Of a stretch of 64,000 nucleotides of DNA, positions 7,630-16,939 are shown piece after piece. Origin of the DNA: Candidatus Parcubacteria bacterium (GTDB taxonomy: Bacteria > Patescibacteria > ABY1 > BM507 > UBA12075). The notes under the pieces are model-generated. The model saw only the letters and a program-made list of their open reading frames with translations, ran no database searches and was not told where the DNA came from. The stretch is from assembly GCA_002869165.1 (NCBI GenBank), contig PKTK01000001.1, positions 520,724-584,723 of the forward strand, written 5' to 3'. Numbering within the stretch: position 1 is the stretch's first letter; each line of letters opens with the position of its first letter. Both the position numbers and the translations under genes were made by a program.

Positions 7630-8838
7630 TTATTTAATATTAGGCACATTTTTTACTTTATAAATATTCATTAACTTATCATAATGTTTTAAAGAATTAA
7701 TAGATTGTAGGCTATTCTTAGCATTTTTTGACATTTTGTCAAGATTTTTGTCAACCAACGAATCAATCACTTTACTTAATTCCCCTTGGCTAAATGGATT
7801 GAAAAGAATACCATTTTCACCATCACTTATCACCTCTTTCATACCACCAATATTTGAAGCTACAACTACTTTACCCCTAGCTAATGACTCAAGTAGAACA
7901 TATGGCATGTTCTCCGGCCAGATTGATGGAATAACCACTGCCTTGGCCTTGCTTATTTCATTTTCTAAATCATTGTCATATTTTGCTCCCAATATTTTGA
8001 TCTTATCTTCTAATTGTTCTGATTTAATAAGTTCAACAAGAGTATCTTTTTCTTCACCCTCTCCAACAATATGCAAATTATATTCTTGCTTAGACTCTTT
8101 ATAAGCTTTGATTAGTTTGTCAACGCCTTTTTCTCTAGAAACCCTGCCGTAATACAATAAATAATCACTAGGTTCATCCTCTTTATCAAGTGGATCAACA
8201 AAATTAACATTTACCCTGATCTTGTCCTGATTCACACCTCCAGCCACACAAACATCTTTCATATACTGACTGGGTGCAATGAATTCATCCACCAAATCAT
8301 AGTATTTTTTTATATTGTGATTATATTTATATTCTAGATATGCAAGTAAAGATTTAGAAAATGAATTCTTAATACATTTTTGCTTAAGAAGACTCATTAG
8401 AGAACCGTTTAAACAAGCATGACAGATCTGTCCATTACAAAATAATTGGTAATTTGGACAAACCATAAAATAATCATGCATGGTTAGCACCACCCTTATA
8501 TTGTTTTTCTTAAGTAGTTTAATAATCGCTGGGGATACTTGATAATATATATTATGTAAATGCGCTACTTCTGGCTGTTCATCTCGAATAAGTTTTTTTA
8601 AACGTCTAAGTGCGTCATAGTTATAAAATATCTTTAAAATATTCAAAAAACCAAACTTATCCAAATTCACTTCCTTGAAAAAATACTTGGAATAAGGAGT
8701 AGAGTAGTTCTTGTCAGACTGCATGGAAAACGGAATCACGGTGTGTCCCTTTTTTTCCAAAAGCTTAGACACATCAAACATATAGCGCTCTGCCCCACCC
8801 TTTAAATAATAAAATTTGTTTATTTGAAGTATTTTCAT
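7630..8838 (-). CDS. Glycosyltransferase family 4 with cysteine-rich insert
   Basis: 402 residues, GT-B type. N-terminal INKFYYLKGGAERYMFDVSKLL, then VVLTMHDYFMVCPN, and a short Cys-rich loop (CNGQICHACLNG with a later KQKCIKN) found in one branch of the GT4 family, possibly binding metal. The C-terminal half has YYGRVSREKGVDKLI and the donor motif PSIWPENMPYVLLESLARG. Likely role in surface polysaccharide assembly. The start is A/T-only. Confidence 0.9.
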   Translation of the reverse strand: MKILQINKFYYLKGGAERYMFDVSKLLEKKGHTVIPFSMQSDKNYSTPYSKYFFKEVNLDKFGFLNILKIFYNYDALRRLKKLIRDEQPEVAHLHNIYYQVSPAIIKLLKKNNIRVVLTMHDYFMVCPNYQLFCNGQICHACLNGSLMSLLKQKCIKNSFSKSLLAYLEYKYNHNIKKYYDLVDEFIAPSQYMKDVCVAGGVNQDKIRVNVNFVDPLDKEDEPSDYLLYYGRVSREKGVDKLIKAYKESKQEYNLHIVGEGEEKDTLVELIKSEQLEDKIKILGAKYDNDLENEISKAKAVVIPSIWPENMPYVLLESLARGKVVVASNIGGMKEVISDGENGILFNPFSQGELSKVIDSLVDKNLDKMSKNAKNSLQSINSLKHYDKLMNIYKVKNVPNIK

Positions 8839-8885
8839 TTTTAAATTTATAATTATAGCTGTATCAATCTAAGTATATTTTGTTG

Positions 8886-9000
8886 TGTCATTCTAAACGG
8901 AGTAATGAATCTCATTGTCTTGCGCTCTTTCCTCGAGATTCTTCGCTAGCGCTCAGAATAACACCTAAAGAGACATAATCTTATTTCTTAATTCTTAATA
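8886..9000. repeat. TGTCAT element plus ATTCTTA heptamers
   Basis: TGTCATTCT (8886) to GAATAACACC (about 8964) forms an imperfect palindrome with internal GAGATTC/GAATCTC arms. It is followed at 8982-8998 by TTCTTAATTCTTAATA repeats. The order matches the composite units near 39.4 and 44.1 kb. Confidence 0.6.
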
Positions 9001-9960
9001 TTATTTCACAAAATTATTGATCTTATTCTTGAGCATCCAAGAAATAACTTTAGTCTTGTGCTTTTTAATAGCTGGTCTAGCCGTACAGATCATCCAAGAA
9101 TCTTTAAACTCGTGATTTTTTTGCATCAGGTCTTCAAGCTTGGTACTGTTAATATTGCCCAAAAGCTCACTTGACACATCATTGGCAAAAATATTTCCTT
9201 GTGGATCAATGAAAAAATTTGCTTTTCCAGAATAGTCCGGCAATAGTCTTTGACCTGTTTTTAGGTAATGTTTCATGCCATGAGCAAAATATGCTCTTGC
9301 CCATCTTTTGATTTTCCAACTTGATAGCTCTTGTTTTATCAACCAATCAAGCTCATCAATCATTTTAGCTTTATTATCCAAAGAATTATCAGCCTTAAAA
9401 AAATTATCACTTGAGTGAGTAACCGCTAGACTCATTTCCATATCTAATCTATTAGCCACATCATAGACTCTTTTCAGTTCATGAGTATTATAATCCCCCA
9501 TAGTAAAACCAATACGAAGATTATTCATTCCTGCTTTTTTTAAATAAGCAATGGTCTCTAGTATTCGTTCAAAGCCTCCTGGAATATTTCTAACATCATT
9601 ATGTCCTTCACCAATTCCATCCAAAGAAATGGCTATACCGATATTTGGCTTTATCTTCATAATCTCTTTGGTTTTTTCAAGTATTAAATCACTTGCAAAA
9701 CCATTGCTAGAAATAATTATATTTGCCTTGGGTAAATGATCAACAATAGCCTTAATCATATCAACCAAATCTTTACGCAAAAATGGCTCACCACCACTTA
9801 TATTGATGCTTTTTAAATTCCTAGGTAACTTTTTAATATCTTCCAAACTAAACTCATTTTCATGGTTTTTTATCTGCCAGATATTACACATTCTGCATCT
9901 TGAATTACAGCGATAGGTCACTGCTAGTACTATTTCATCAATTTTATTTGTTATTTTCAT
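9001..9960 (-). CDS. Radical SAM protein
   Basis: 319 residues. The [4Fe-4S]/SAM motif is C-x3-C-x2-C in TYRCNSRCRMCNIW (about residues 17-27), followed by the GGEPFLR motif (about 58), ISSNGF, and SLDGIGEGHNDVR, as in MoaA/SPASM-like enzymes. The C-terminal part has only scattered cysteines and no clear full SPASM domain. The product is unknown; by position it may modify a polysaccharide or peptide. Transcribed from the promoter at 10009-10037. Confidence 0.85.
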   Translation of the reverse strand: MKITNKIDEIVLAVTYRCNSRCRMCNIWQIKNHENEFSLEDIKKLPRNLKSINISGGEPFLRKDLVDMIKAIVDHLPKANIIISSNGFASDLILEKTKEIMKIKPNIGIAISLDGIGEGHNDVRNIPGGFERILETIAYLKKAGMNNLRIGFTMGDYNTHELKRVYDVANRLDMEMSLAVTHSSDNFFKADNSLDNKAKMIDELDWLIKQELSSWKIKRWARAYFAHGMKHYLKTGQRLLPDYSGKANFFIDPQGNIFANDVSSELLGNINSTKLEDLMQKNHEFKDSWMICTARPAIKKHKTKVISWMLKNKINNFVK

Positions 9961-10008
9961 AATATTAGGGTAAAATTATATTATATATTTAAAAACTTTT
10001 AACCTCTA

Positions 10009-10037
10009 ATACTAACATATTTTTTAAATTATGTCAA
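10009..10037 (-). promoter_or_regulatory. Sigma70-type promoter of the radical SAM gene
   Basis: Minus strand TTGACA (10032-10037), 17 bp, TAGTAT (10009-10014). The -35 box overlaps the first codons of the divergent ligase gene. Confidence 0.75.
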
Positions 10038-11383
10038 GTAAAATATCCTCACAAAAAATTTGGATTATCATACTTTTTTCCCTAATATTAGTATCTATTG
10101 TTCCTTTTTTTTCATCTAATGCTAGCATAGTTTTACTTTGGTTAGTGTTTTTATGGACTTTTTTACTGGCTTTTTTATTTCCTAAAATCGGTATTTTCCT
10201 GATTATTTTTATACGCCCAATACTAGACATATTTGGTTCTGAAGATATATTGAATATTACGGGGGTTGGTCTAAATACTGCTTCCTTGTTTGCCTTAGCC
10301 ACCATTACCTACTCTGTATGGATTATTATCTGGAAAAAATCTACCAAAACTCCTCCTCTCTCCCTACCCTGGCTTATCTTTCTCGGGGCAGCTTTTTTCT
10401 CGTCTTTTATTTCCCTGTCACTAAAAATAAGTATTAGTGAATTCTTAAGACTCTTGAGTATTTTTGCTTTATTTTTTATTGCTTACAATACTATTAATAA
10501 ACACAACTACGCTCAATTCATCAAAACCGTTATTCTTTCTGCTTTAATTCCTTCAGGCTTTGCGGTTTATCAATTCATTACTAAAACTGGTATAACTCTT
10601 CCTTTTGAGGGAATTTACAATCGTATTTACGGAACTTTTGCTCATCCTAATCTTTTTGCCTACTATTTGGTTTTAGCTATTGGTTTGTCAGTTTTTATCC
10701 TGCTTTCCAACAAAAGAAAAGAAATGAATAATTACTTTTTTGCTATCCCTCTTGTTTTCTTTTTAGTTATGCTCACTTTAACTTATACTAGAGGAGCTTG
10801 GCTAGCTATTGTGCTAATGTTTTCTATAATTGGTGTGCTTAGATTCAGAAGTTTGTTAATTGCATTTTTGGTTTTTATAATCGCTTTTTATATTTTTGTC
10901 CCTGTTGTTCAAAATAGAGTTAATGATCTTTTTAATAGCTCTCCTGATAGCTCTATATCCTGGCGAAAAACTCTATGGAAGGATGCTTTGGGGTATTACC
11001 AGGAAAAACCAATTACTGGTTTCGGTACAGGACTAGCACAAACCCTCATCCTGAGTAAGCGCGGTGAAGAAATGGGCTCTCCAGACCCACATAATGACTA
11101 TTTAAAAATTGCCTTAGAAAATGGTATCCTCGGACTTGCTTCATATCTACTTCTGATTATTTCCTTGTTGATTACTTTACTTGAACATTTCAAAAAAAAT
11201 ACTCACTCAGCTGTGGTCAATATCTCTCTCCTGCTTCTAGCTATAAGCGCTTCCTTGTTCGTAATGAGTTTAGCTGATAATATCTTGAGAAACACTGCTC
11301 TTATGTGGGCCTATTGGTCTATACTAGGTGGCTTTTTCGCCGTCTCTCCTGCTACCAAAAAATTTCGCAAAGAAAATATTTAA
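10031..11383 (+). CDS. O-antigen ligase / Wzy-like membrane protein
   Basis: 450 residues with about 11-12 membrane segments. Wzy/WaaL family marks are RIYGTFAHPNLFAYY (about 200), TYTRGAWLAI (about 252), and the large loop ending SPDPHNDYLKIALENGILGL (about 350-370), whose His-Asn pair is typical of the catalytic loop. It would polymerise or transfer lipid-linked glycans on the outer side of the membrane. The start has no Shine-Dalgarno, and a strong terminator follows. Confidence 0.9.
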   Translation: MSSKISSQKIWIIILFSLILVSIVPFFSSNASIVLLWLVFLWTFLLAFLFPKIGIFLIIFIRPILDIFGSEDILNITGVGLNTASLFALATITYSVWIIIWKKSTKTPPLSLPWLIFLGAAFFSSFISLSLKISISEFLRLLSIFALFFIAYNTINKHNYAQFIKTVILSALIPSGFAVYQFITKTGITLPFEGIYNRIYGTFAHPNLFAYYLVLAIGLSVFILLSNKRKEMNNYFFAIPLVFFLVMLTLTYTRGAWLAIVLMFSIIGVLRFRSLLIAFLVFIIAFYIFVPVVQNRVNDLFNSSPDSSISWRKTLWKDALGYYQEKPITGFGTGLAQTLILSKRGEEMGSPDPHNDYLKIALENGILGLASYLLLIISLLITLLEHFKKNTHSAVVNISLLLLAISASLFVMSLADNILRNTALMWAYWSILGGFFAVSPATKKFRKENI

Positions 11384-11397
11384 AATAAGCAAAAAAA

Positions 11398-11437
11398 GAA
11401 AAAAGCCGTATCGAATTTCGATACGGCTTTTGGTTTT
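11398..11437. terminator. Bidirectional intrinsic terminator
   Basis: AAAAGCCGTATCGAA / TTCGATACGGCTTTT, a near-perfect palindrome with T runs both ways, between the converging ligase and 11455-12060 genes. Confidence 0.9.
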
Positions 11438-11454
11438 TCGGCAGTCAGTGTTTA

Positions 11455-12060
11455 TTACTGACGAACAAAGATCTGAGGATTATCCCCTTCTTTCCTGACC
11501 GGAACATTCGAAATCGGATCAGAATTTTTGGTGATAGCCTCATAGCCAGGCTCATTGATTAATACGCCAAGACGCTCAACTTCTGAATTTCTGCAGAATT
11601 TGTCATCAAGGCTAATCCAGGCATAAATTTTCCTGTCTTTGTCAATATTTGCCCAGGCCCTGACAGCATACATATTATACGGTGAACCAGTCAGTTTGAT
11701 TTTGAGACGAAGGGTTTCATCATCAATCTTGGTTGTTTCAACAGCGTATTCCTTCTCGTCTTCAGGAATGGGAATCCATTTTTTTTCACCATCTTTGTCT
11801 CCCAGGTAAAACACCGAAATAAAACCCTGGTAAACTGGATTCTTGACTCCGTCTTCCTCAAGTTGCTCTGGGTAGAGTTTGAAGTTATACTCGACGAACC
11901 CGTCTTCCATGTGAAAAACCTCAAATCCACCTTCGGAATCACCGCCAGTACATACAAACTTCTCATTCGCAGTCTGGATGATGTTGTTACCGTTTGCCCA
12001 TGCCTGTCCAAAAGTAAGCATGACCGCCATTGCCAATGTAATAATCAGACTCTGTTTCAT
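11455..12060 (-). CDS. Secreted hypothetical protein (201 aa)
   Basis: A strong AAGGAGG precedes the ATG. Residues 1-22 are a cleavable signal peptide (MKQSLII...GQAWANG). The mature part is acidic and beta-rich with two cysteines (TGG and KFCRN contexts) that could form a disulphide. No family recognised. Codon use is richer in G/C than in the neighbouring polysaccharide genes, as for the 12447-15651 genes. Confidence 0.7.
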   Translation of the reverse strand: MKQSLIITLAMAVMLTFGQAWANGNNIIQTANEKFVCTGGDSEGGFEVFHMEDGFVEYNFKLYPEQLEEDGVKNPVYQGFISVFYLGDKDGEKKWIPIPEDEKEYAVETTKIDDETLRLKIKLTGSPYNMYAVRAWANIDKDRKIYAWISLDDKFCRNSEVERLGVLINEPGYEAITKNSDPISNVPVRKEGDNPQIFVRQ

Positions 12061-12183
12061 TTTGTCCTCCTTTTTGGATTTATGTGTTGTTTGAGCTGAT
12101 TTCTTTTGCCAATGCTCTTTAAACTACAAAGAACAATTTTCTAGACAAATATTTTTATCTACAATATCTTCTTTTTAGTTTTG

Positions 12184-12237
12184 TAAAAAACAGGTGATGT
12201 GTTGTGTTAATCCAACACATCACCTGGAATTTTTTTC
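12184..12237. terminator. Long bidirectional terminator hairpin
   Basis: CAGGTGATGTGTTG / CAACACATCACCTG, 14 perfect base pairs with an 8-base loop and T runs on both strands. It ends the minus-strand LysM operon. Confidence 0.9.
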
Positions 12238-12446
12238 TTAGCATGTTTTTTCTCTCCTGTCTACATCTTAGGTTTTCTGAGAAAATTCTGCTTATTAGCA
12301 TCTAGTCTAGACTTATCCATCAGTTTGATAGAGCGCTCTACAATTTGTAGATCCGCGAATAATCATGAAGTCACATACAATTTGTAGTTCACTCCATCAT
12401 CACCTGTCTTTTTTGACTATTTGCTGTTTACAGATTTAATCATGCT
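12238..12446. other. Non-coding spacer with small palindromes
   Basis: Contains TAGAGCGCTCTA (12329-12340) and two copies of ACAATTTGTAG (12340-12350, 12377-12387), 37 bp apart. They could be operator half-sites or short hairpins downstream of the LysM gene. No gene is supported here. Confidence 0.4.
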
Positions 12447-13706
12447 TCAGTTTACCACTAGATCTTCATCGGTCGCTTCTCTGATCTGGTGAGCTTGATA
12501 TGCTCGCCAGGCCTGACCGGCATCAATGTAGAAAGCAACGGGGTGCCATTTATCTTCACCACCATCACTCAGTGCCAGTTCATAATTGAAAAGCGCCAGA
12601 TTGAAGATGTCCTGACCATACCAGCCCAGGCTAGCACTCGGACCGAACTTGAAATATGCTTGATCCGTGGCTATATTTTCACCCAGGGCCAGATTGATCT
12701 CGGGCACAACTCGCAAAGTGTCAGTCAGACTGATGTCATAGATACTTTGACGAAGCGCCAGCTCAACCGTTTCGATCTCAGTCGGGTCAGCTTCGAGAGC
12801 TTCCCCGTTCCAGGAATGTTTCTGGTCTTCTGAGAAAGATTTGACATACTCGAGGTTGAGTTCAGACTTCCTGAACCATTCACTGCTGTTATCCGTGAAC
12901 AGATTGAACATGTTCAGATGAGCAGAAGCCAGGAATATCGGAGTGGATTGTTTACTCTTATAGAGATCAATCCCACCCTTGTCATACTGCATACCGAGAC
13001 CAACGTCAATGTCAGCGTCCCAATGATCACCATACATCTTGACAGTCGGGCCTACAACCCACTTCCACCAGTCGTATTTGTAACCATTGTCTTTTCCTTT
13101 ACCGCGAGCCAGGAAGCCAAATATACCTCCCCCGTAGTCAACTCCGTTGTAGCTTGTCCAGCCGAGATATCCTCGAGCCTTGAGCCACTGATAGTTTCCT
13201 TTGTGGGAACCTGGTTTTTCAGCTGTTTTCTTGGCTTTTTCGTACCAACCTGCGCCAGCGATCAAAGCAAAATTTTGATAATCCTTGTCGTACTGATCTT
13301 CATTGTCCTGTACAATCTGGTGCTGGGGTACCGGCGGGAAAATAAAGGAATTCGATTGGGCAGACACACTCTGCAGGTCCTTGACCTCGATTTTGCTTGC
13401 CTGGAATTTTACTTTCTTTCCAGCGGGTATTAAAACCGGAATTGGTTTTTCTTTTCCTGAATATACGAACTTTTCAGGTACAACAAGCTTTTGCCCCGGA
13501 TATATAAGATCCGGATTTTTGAGCTTGTTTACTTCAGCCATTTTTCGCCAGGAAACATGATAGGTCTTGTTCGCAATCAAACTCAGGATTTCTCCTCGTT
13601 TAACAGTATGAACAAGCCTTTCATCTGGCGGATCTTTTGCATATGCTTGGCCTACCATCAGGCCAAGCAGTAAGCAGAAGATCAGAAATGATGCAATTTT
13701 CCTCAT
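12447..13706 (-). CDS. Exported LysM protein with beta-strand-rich C-terminal domain
   Basis: AGGAGAG lies before the ATG. Residues 1-23 are a signal peptide (ending GQAYA). A LysM domain spans about 31-77 (HTVKRGEILSLIANKTY...DLIYPGQKLVVP), which binds peptidoglycan glycan chains. From about 145 on, the protein is a series of aromatic-rich amphipathic strands (ADIDVGLGMQYDK, FKFGPSASLGWYGQD, FYIDAGQAWRAYQ) that resembles an outer-membrane-type beta-barrel. That would be odd for a CPR cell without a classical outer membrane. It is probably first in a group with 13731 and 14707. Confidence 0.7.
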   Translation of the reverse strand: MRKIASFLIFCLLLGLMVGQAYAKDPPDERLVHTVKRGEILSLIANKTYHVSWRKMAEVNKLKNPDLIYPGQKLVVPEKFVYSGKEKPIPVLIPAGKKVKFQASKIEVKDLQSVSAQSNSFIFPPVPQHQIVQDNEDQYDKDYQNFALIAGAGWYEKAKKTAEKPGSHKGNYQWLKARGYLGWTSYNGVDYGGGIFGFLARGKGKDNGYKYDWWKWVVGPTVKMYGDHWDADIDVGLGMQYDKGGIDLYKSKQSTPIFLASAHLNMFNLFTDNSSEWFRKSELNLEYVKSFSEDQKHSWNGEALEADPTEIETVELALRQSIYDISLTDTLRVVPEINLALGENIATDQAYFKFGPSASLGWYGQDIFNLALFNYELALSDGGEDKWHPVAFYIDAGQAWRAYQAHQIREATDEDLVVN

Positions 13707-13730
13707 GCTTTCTCTCCTGTTATTTTAATT

Positions 13731-14660
13731 TTAAACTTCCTCTACTTTTCCTTCATCTATTAAAGCTTGAATCCTGCCCGGGTTTTTTATCAGAAATGTT
13801 CTTCCGCTTTTCCGAGCATCTGATGGACTAAAAAAAGTGTAACTTTCTTGCTTTTCCTCATCAGGAAAACAAACATACCTACCTTCATCGGTCACGTCAA
13901 TAAATATTTTATATCTTTTTTCATTAACATTAACCGGTGTTTTTGCCCAATGAGGCGAAATTATTGCATTTTTTACTACATTTGTTATTCCGGAAACATT
14001 TGAAACTGCTTCCAGAATTATTTCATTCTCTTCGCTTGATCTTCTCTTGCTGGCACTTATCATAAACATGACAACCACTGCAAGAATCAAGAAAATCACC
14101 GCACAACCGATAACTAGAGCGTACGCCCATTTAAGAGAGGCTTGCTCGGGGATAGACTCGAGACTATTTTTCACGGTCTTTTCCAAATTGTTCAATGCAT
14201 TTGCAGAACTTTGCAAACTGGCATTAATACGGCCTTCGTTAATACTTGTAGCACTAGCGACCTTAGTCGGTAGATTATTGATTACCTCTTCCAGACTTTC
14301 AAGTCTTTCTGAGACACTAACCAAATCCCCATTCAACTGAGTCTTTAGTGTTTTGATCTCTTCTACCAGATCTTCTCTAGTGTCAAATTTTTTGTCTTGC
14401 AAAGACACTGAAAGCTCATTGAGCTTAGCCATGATCTCGGCTTGCTCGTCAGCTTTGGTTTTGTAACGAAGTACATCACCAGGTTTAATATTCCTGGTAC
14501 CGAACTCGGGGTTCCACTCTACTAACTTTGCCCGGTCAATTTTCATGGTCCAAGCAAACTCGGAAATTGTATCTCCCCAAACAACTTTATGTTCTCGCCA
14601 CTCAGCACTATAAGCACTGGTAGTAAACAAACAAATGATAATAAAAACTATCGTTCTCAT
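13731..14660 (-). CDS. LysM protein with coiled coil and transmembrane segment
   Basis: The ATG at 14660 is preceded by AAGGAGA, which decides the start over upstream codons. Of 309 residues, 1-18 are a signal peptide. LysM lies at about 22-68 (HKVVWGDTISEFAW...IKPGDVLRY), a long coiled coil at about 75-180, and a membrane helix near 185-207 (ALVIGCAVIFLILAVVVMF) followed by SKRR. The C-terminal domain of about 100 residues would therefore be cytoplasmic. The layout suggests a link between the cell wall and the cytoplasm. Function unknown. Confidence 0.7.
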   Translation of the reverse strand: MRTIVFIIICLFTTSAYSAEWREHKVVWGDTISEFAWTMKIDRAKLVEWNPEFGTRNIKPGDVLRYKTKADEQAEIMAKLNELSVSLQDKKFDTREDLVEEIKTLKTQLNGDLVSVSERLESLEEVINNLPTKVASATSINEGRINASLQSSANALNNLEKTVKNSLESIPEQASLKWAYALVIGCAVIFLILAVVVMFMISASKRRSSEENEIILEAVSNVSGITNVVKNAIISPHWAKTPVNVNEKRYKIFIDVTDEGRYVCFPDEEKQESYTFFSPSDARKSGRTFLIKNPGRIQALIDEGKVEEV

Positions 14661-14706
14661 GTTTATCTCCTTCTCAATTTGAGTATGTTTCACCAATTTG
14701 GCAAAA

Positions 14707-15651
14707 CTATTTGGATAAATCAAGCTGATTAACCAGGCCTTTTATGACCTGATTTCTTTCGTCCAACTCTTTTTTATAAGCTTTTACCACTGCCCGAAAC
14801 TCGTTTGCCAGGTCATATCTTACACATTTTGATCTAGCGGTGCGAGCAGTCCAATCACTATCGATCAGAGCGGCCAGCACCTTATCAATCGTGTGATAAG
14901 GTAAATTCGGCAAAGCAAATAAAGAAATTTTGAATCCCTTAACAACTCTCTGCCCGACTGTATAGCCAGGATTTTCAGTTGCCATCATACGAAATTCTTC
15001 TTTCTCAAGTACGCTTGAACGAACACTCCCGTCAGCCATTACATAGCTATTGGGAAATTTTGTTTCAAACTCTTTTCGATACGCCTGCCAGACTTCTGAG
15101 CCGACTTTAATATCGTAGATACTCTCGGACTTTCTACCAAGATAATTTTTCCAGACCTGATTGATAGACGAAAGACTTTGACCATTTTTAGAGAAAAACT
15201 CCTTCTGGTAAGCCTTGTTGTCAATCTTTTCGGGATAATACTCAAGCTGCTCACCAGTCAGTGCATAAGCATAGCCGGCATCAGCGTTGAATACTACAAA
15301 TTTCGCTGGCATCAAAATACTCTTTTTATGAGCAACGATTGCCAATCCCACAAGATCACCATCAGGTGAAATATCCCAGTTATATACATAACCGTGATAT
15401 ATCTTGTCATTGTCATATCCAAGTGTTGGATAGACTCCAGACATTCCGACCGACTCTGTTAACAGTGCCGGATCCAGAAATACTGGAAAAATAGTAACGT
15501 AGTCAGTATTGGTTTTTTCAAGCTCCACAGGATGTGGGGCTGAAATGTTTGCGCCAATATCAGTAATTGCGTGATTTGGCAATGTCTTTCCACACGAACT
15601 AAGCGCTACGGCCAAAACGATCAAAATAGACAATCTTGTTATAGCTTTCAT
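14707..15651 (-). CDS. Predicted lipoprotein (314 aa)
   Basis: GGAGACC precedes the ATG. A lipobox LSSC ends at residue 20, so the mature protein should be lipid-anchored at the outer face of the membrane. The remainder is soluble with no motif I recognise. It lies directly upstream of the two LysM genes in the same orientation, so the three probably form one envelope operon. Confidence 0.7.
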   Translation of the reverse strand: MKAITRLSILIVLAVALSSCGKTLPNHAITDIGANISAPHPVELEKTNTDYVTIFPVFLDPALLTESVGMSGVYPTLGYDNDKIYHGYVYNWDISPDGDLVGLAIVAHKKSILMPAKFVVFNADAGYAYALTGEQLEYYPEKIDNKAYQKEFFSKNGQSLSSINQVWKNYLGRKSESIYDIKVGSEVWQAYRKEFETKFPNSYVMADGSVRSSVLEKEEFRMMATENPGYTVGQRVVKGFKISLFALPNLPYHTIDKVLAALIDSDWTARTARSKCVRYDLANEFRAVVKAYKKELDERNQVIKGLVNQLDLSK

Positions 15652-15756
15652 TTTTGGTCTCCTTTTTCTTCAATTTGAAGTTATCACGAATCAATTTGAC
15701 CGTGACGATTAAATCTGCAATTGTAATGAACAAGAATCTTTCTTAGACTCTCAAGC

Positions 15757-15780
15757 TATGACGGTTAATTAACCGTCATA
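15757..15780. repeat. 24-bp perfect palindrome over the wzz-like stop codon
   Basis: Arms TATGACGGTTAA and TTAACCGTCATA meet without a spacer and include the TAA stop of the 15769-16725 gene. It has no T tract, so it is not a standard terminator. Confidence 0.7.
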
Positions 15781-16725
15781 ATTTGAGTTTCTAAAAACAT
15801 TAGACATATTACCTTTAATATTCTTTTTGTCTCTAGGATTTTTTTGTATATTATTATTTGAATTGTTAATTCTATTATTTCTAATATTTTTATTGTTTTG
15901 ATTATTATGCTTATTAGTATTTTTATAATTACTATTTGCAAAACGATTATTTTTGTGTGTTACAGGTTCTTCATCAACCAATACATCTTCTATACTAGGT
16001 TTTCTTTTTTCTTCGATGCTTTGGTGAGATATCGACTCGCTCACATCTAGATGAGCCGCTACATAACTATTCTCTGTAATTCTCTTGGAACCAGGAAAAA
16101 GTCTAATGTCATAATCTCTGGATGGCAAAATATAAATATAAGCAATACTAATAACAAAACCGAATACAAAAGCAAGTGAAAAATTCATAACAATATTTGG
16201 TTTTACCGGCCATGATGATAACAATGGTTGATCAATAATCTTTACCTCAACATCATTTCCTGAACCATGATATGAACTATGCTTGGTTTGCAAAGTATAA
16301 TTAATTGCCTGTGAGATCTTTTCAGCTTGCCACTTATTTTTATGATATACCACGATATCGATCATACCAGTAGCAGCATTTGCACTAGCATCTACTGAAC
16401 TTAACCACTCTTTCATTTGCTCACGAGCATTACCAGAAAAATAATCAGTATCTATATCAAAGCCAGCTTTCATTACTTCTACGAAAAATGAATTAGATGA
16501 AATGACTTCTGAAAGTACATTACTCAAATATTCATTTGACTTAGCAGTAACATAAGGATCACTCCCTGCGCTAAAACTTTGCACCACCATGATCTTTGAT
16601 GTACTTGAATACTTTAAAGGTTGCAAAAATGTAAATAATGCACTAAGTACCAATACCGTAATCATGATAGTCGCTATAGTCTGCTTCTTTCTTCTTATTA
16701 ATTGTATAAACTCCTTGATTTCCAT
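15769..16725 (-). CDS. Wzz/YveK-like polysaccharide chain-length protein with Asn-rich tail
   Basis: 318 residues. The first membrane helix is at about 17-36 and the second at about 178-198, preceded by the Pro-rich PVKPN motif typical of Wzz/YveK co-polymerases. The part between them is extracytoplasmic. There is no Walker kinase domain. From about 255 to the end the protein is a low-complexity N/K-rich tail (runs such as NNSNNN) that I know of in no standard Wzz. The gene has its own promoter at 16764-16792. It likely controls chain length for the ligase/Wzy at 10031. Confidence 0.8.
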   Translation of the reverse strand: MEIKEFIQLIRRKKQTIATIMITVLVLSALFTFLQPLKYSSTSKIMVVQSFSAGSDPYVTAKSNEYLSNVLSEVISSNSFFVEVMKAGFDIDTDYFSGNAREQMKEWLSSVDASANAATGMIDIVVYHKNKWQAEKISQAINYTLQTKHSSYHGSGNDVEVKIIDQPLLSSWPVKPNIVMNFSLAFVFGFVISIAYIYILPSRDYDIRLFPGSKRITENSYVAAHLDVSESISHQSIEEKRKPSIEDVLVDEEPVTHKNNRFANSNYKNTNKHNNQNNKNIRNNRINNSNNNIQKNPRDKKNIKGNMSNVFRNSNYDG

Positions 16726-16763
16726 ATAAATGAATTAAATAATATAATAAATTTTGACCTTCT

Positions 16764-16792
16764 AATCTATCATATTTTTGATATTTTGTCAA
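16764..16792 (-). promoter_or_regulatory. Sigma70-type promoter of the wzz-like gene
   Basis: Minus strand TTGACA (16787-16792), 17 bp, TAGATT (16764-16769). Confidence 0.75.
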
Positions 16793-16879
16793 TAGTAACA
16801 AGATTTCAAATTTACAAAACTTTCCAATAAATAGCAGAACAAATGCTTATGATAATAAAATATAGCTAATATTAAGTAA

Positions 16880-16913
16880 ATAAATTAAAAGAGCAGACCA
16901 CTAGGTCTGCTCT
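16880..16913 (-). terminator. Intrinsic terminator of the isc operon
   Basis: AGAGCAGACC / GGTCTGCTCT with a four-base loop; on the minus strand it is followed by TTTTAATTTATT. Confidence 0.85.
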
Positions 16914-16939
16914 GTGTGATGTATATTATAGAATATATG

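Noticed and set aside
11691..12011. Frame of 106 codons overlapping the secreted protein gene
   Set aside because: Alternative frame of a gene with signal peptide and Shine-Dalgarno; no support of its own.
12329..12390. TCTAC-AATTT-GTAGA stem resembling a Cas12a direct repeat, with a partial second copy
   Set aside because: Spacing is 37 bp, the second copy is incomplete, there is no array and no cas gene in the window.
12489..13560. Long plus-strand frames opposite the LysM gene
   Set aside because: Antisense shadows caused by the higher GC content of that gene; no ribosome binding sites or motifs.
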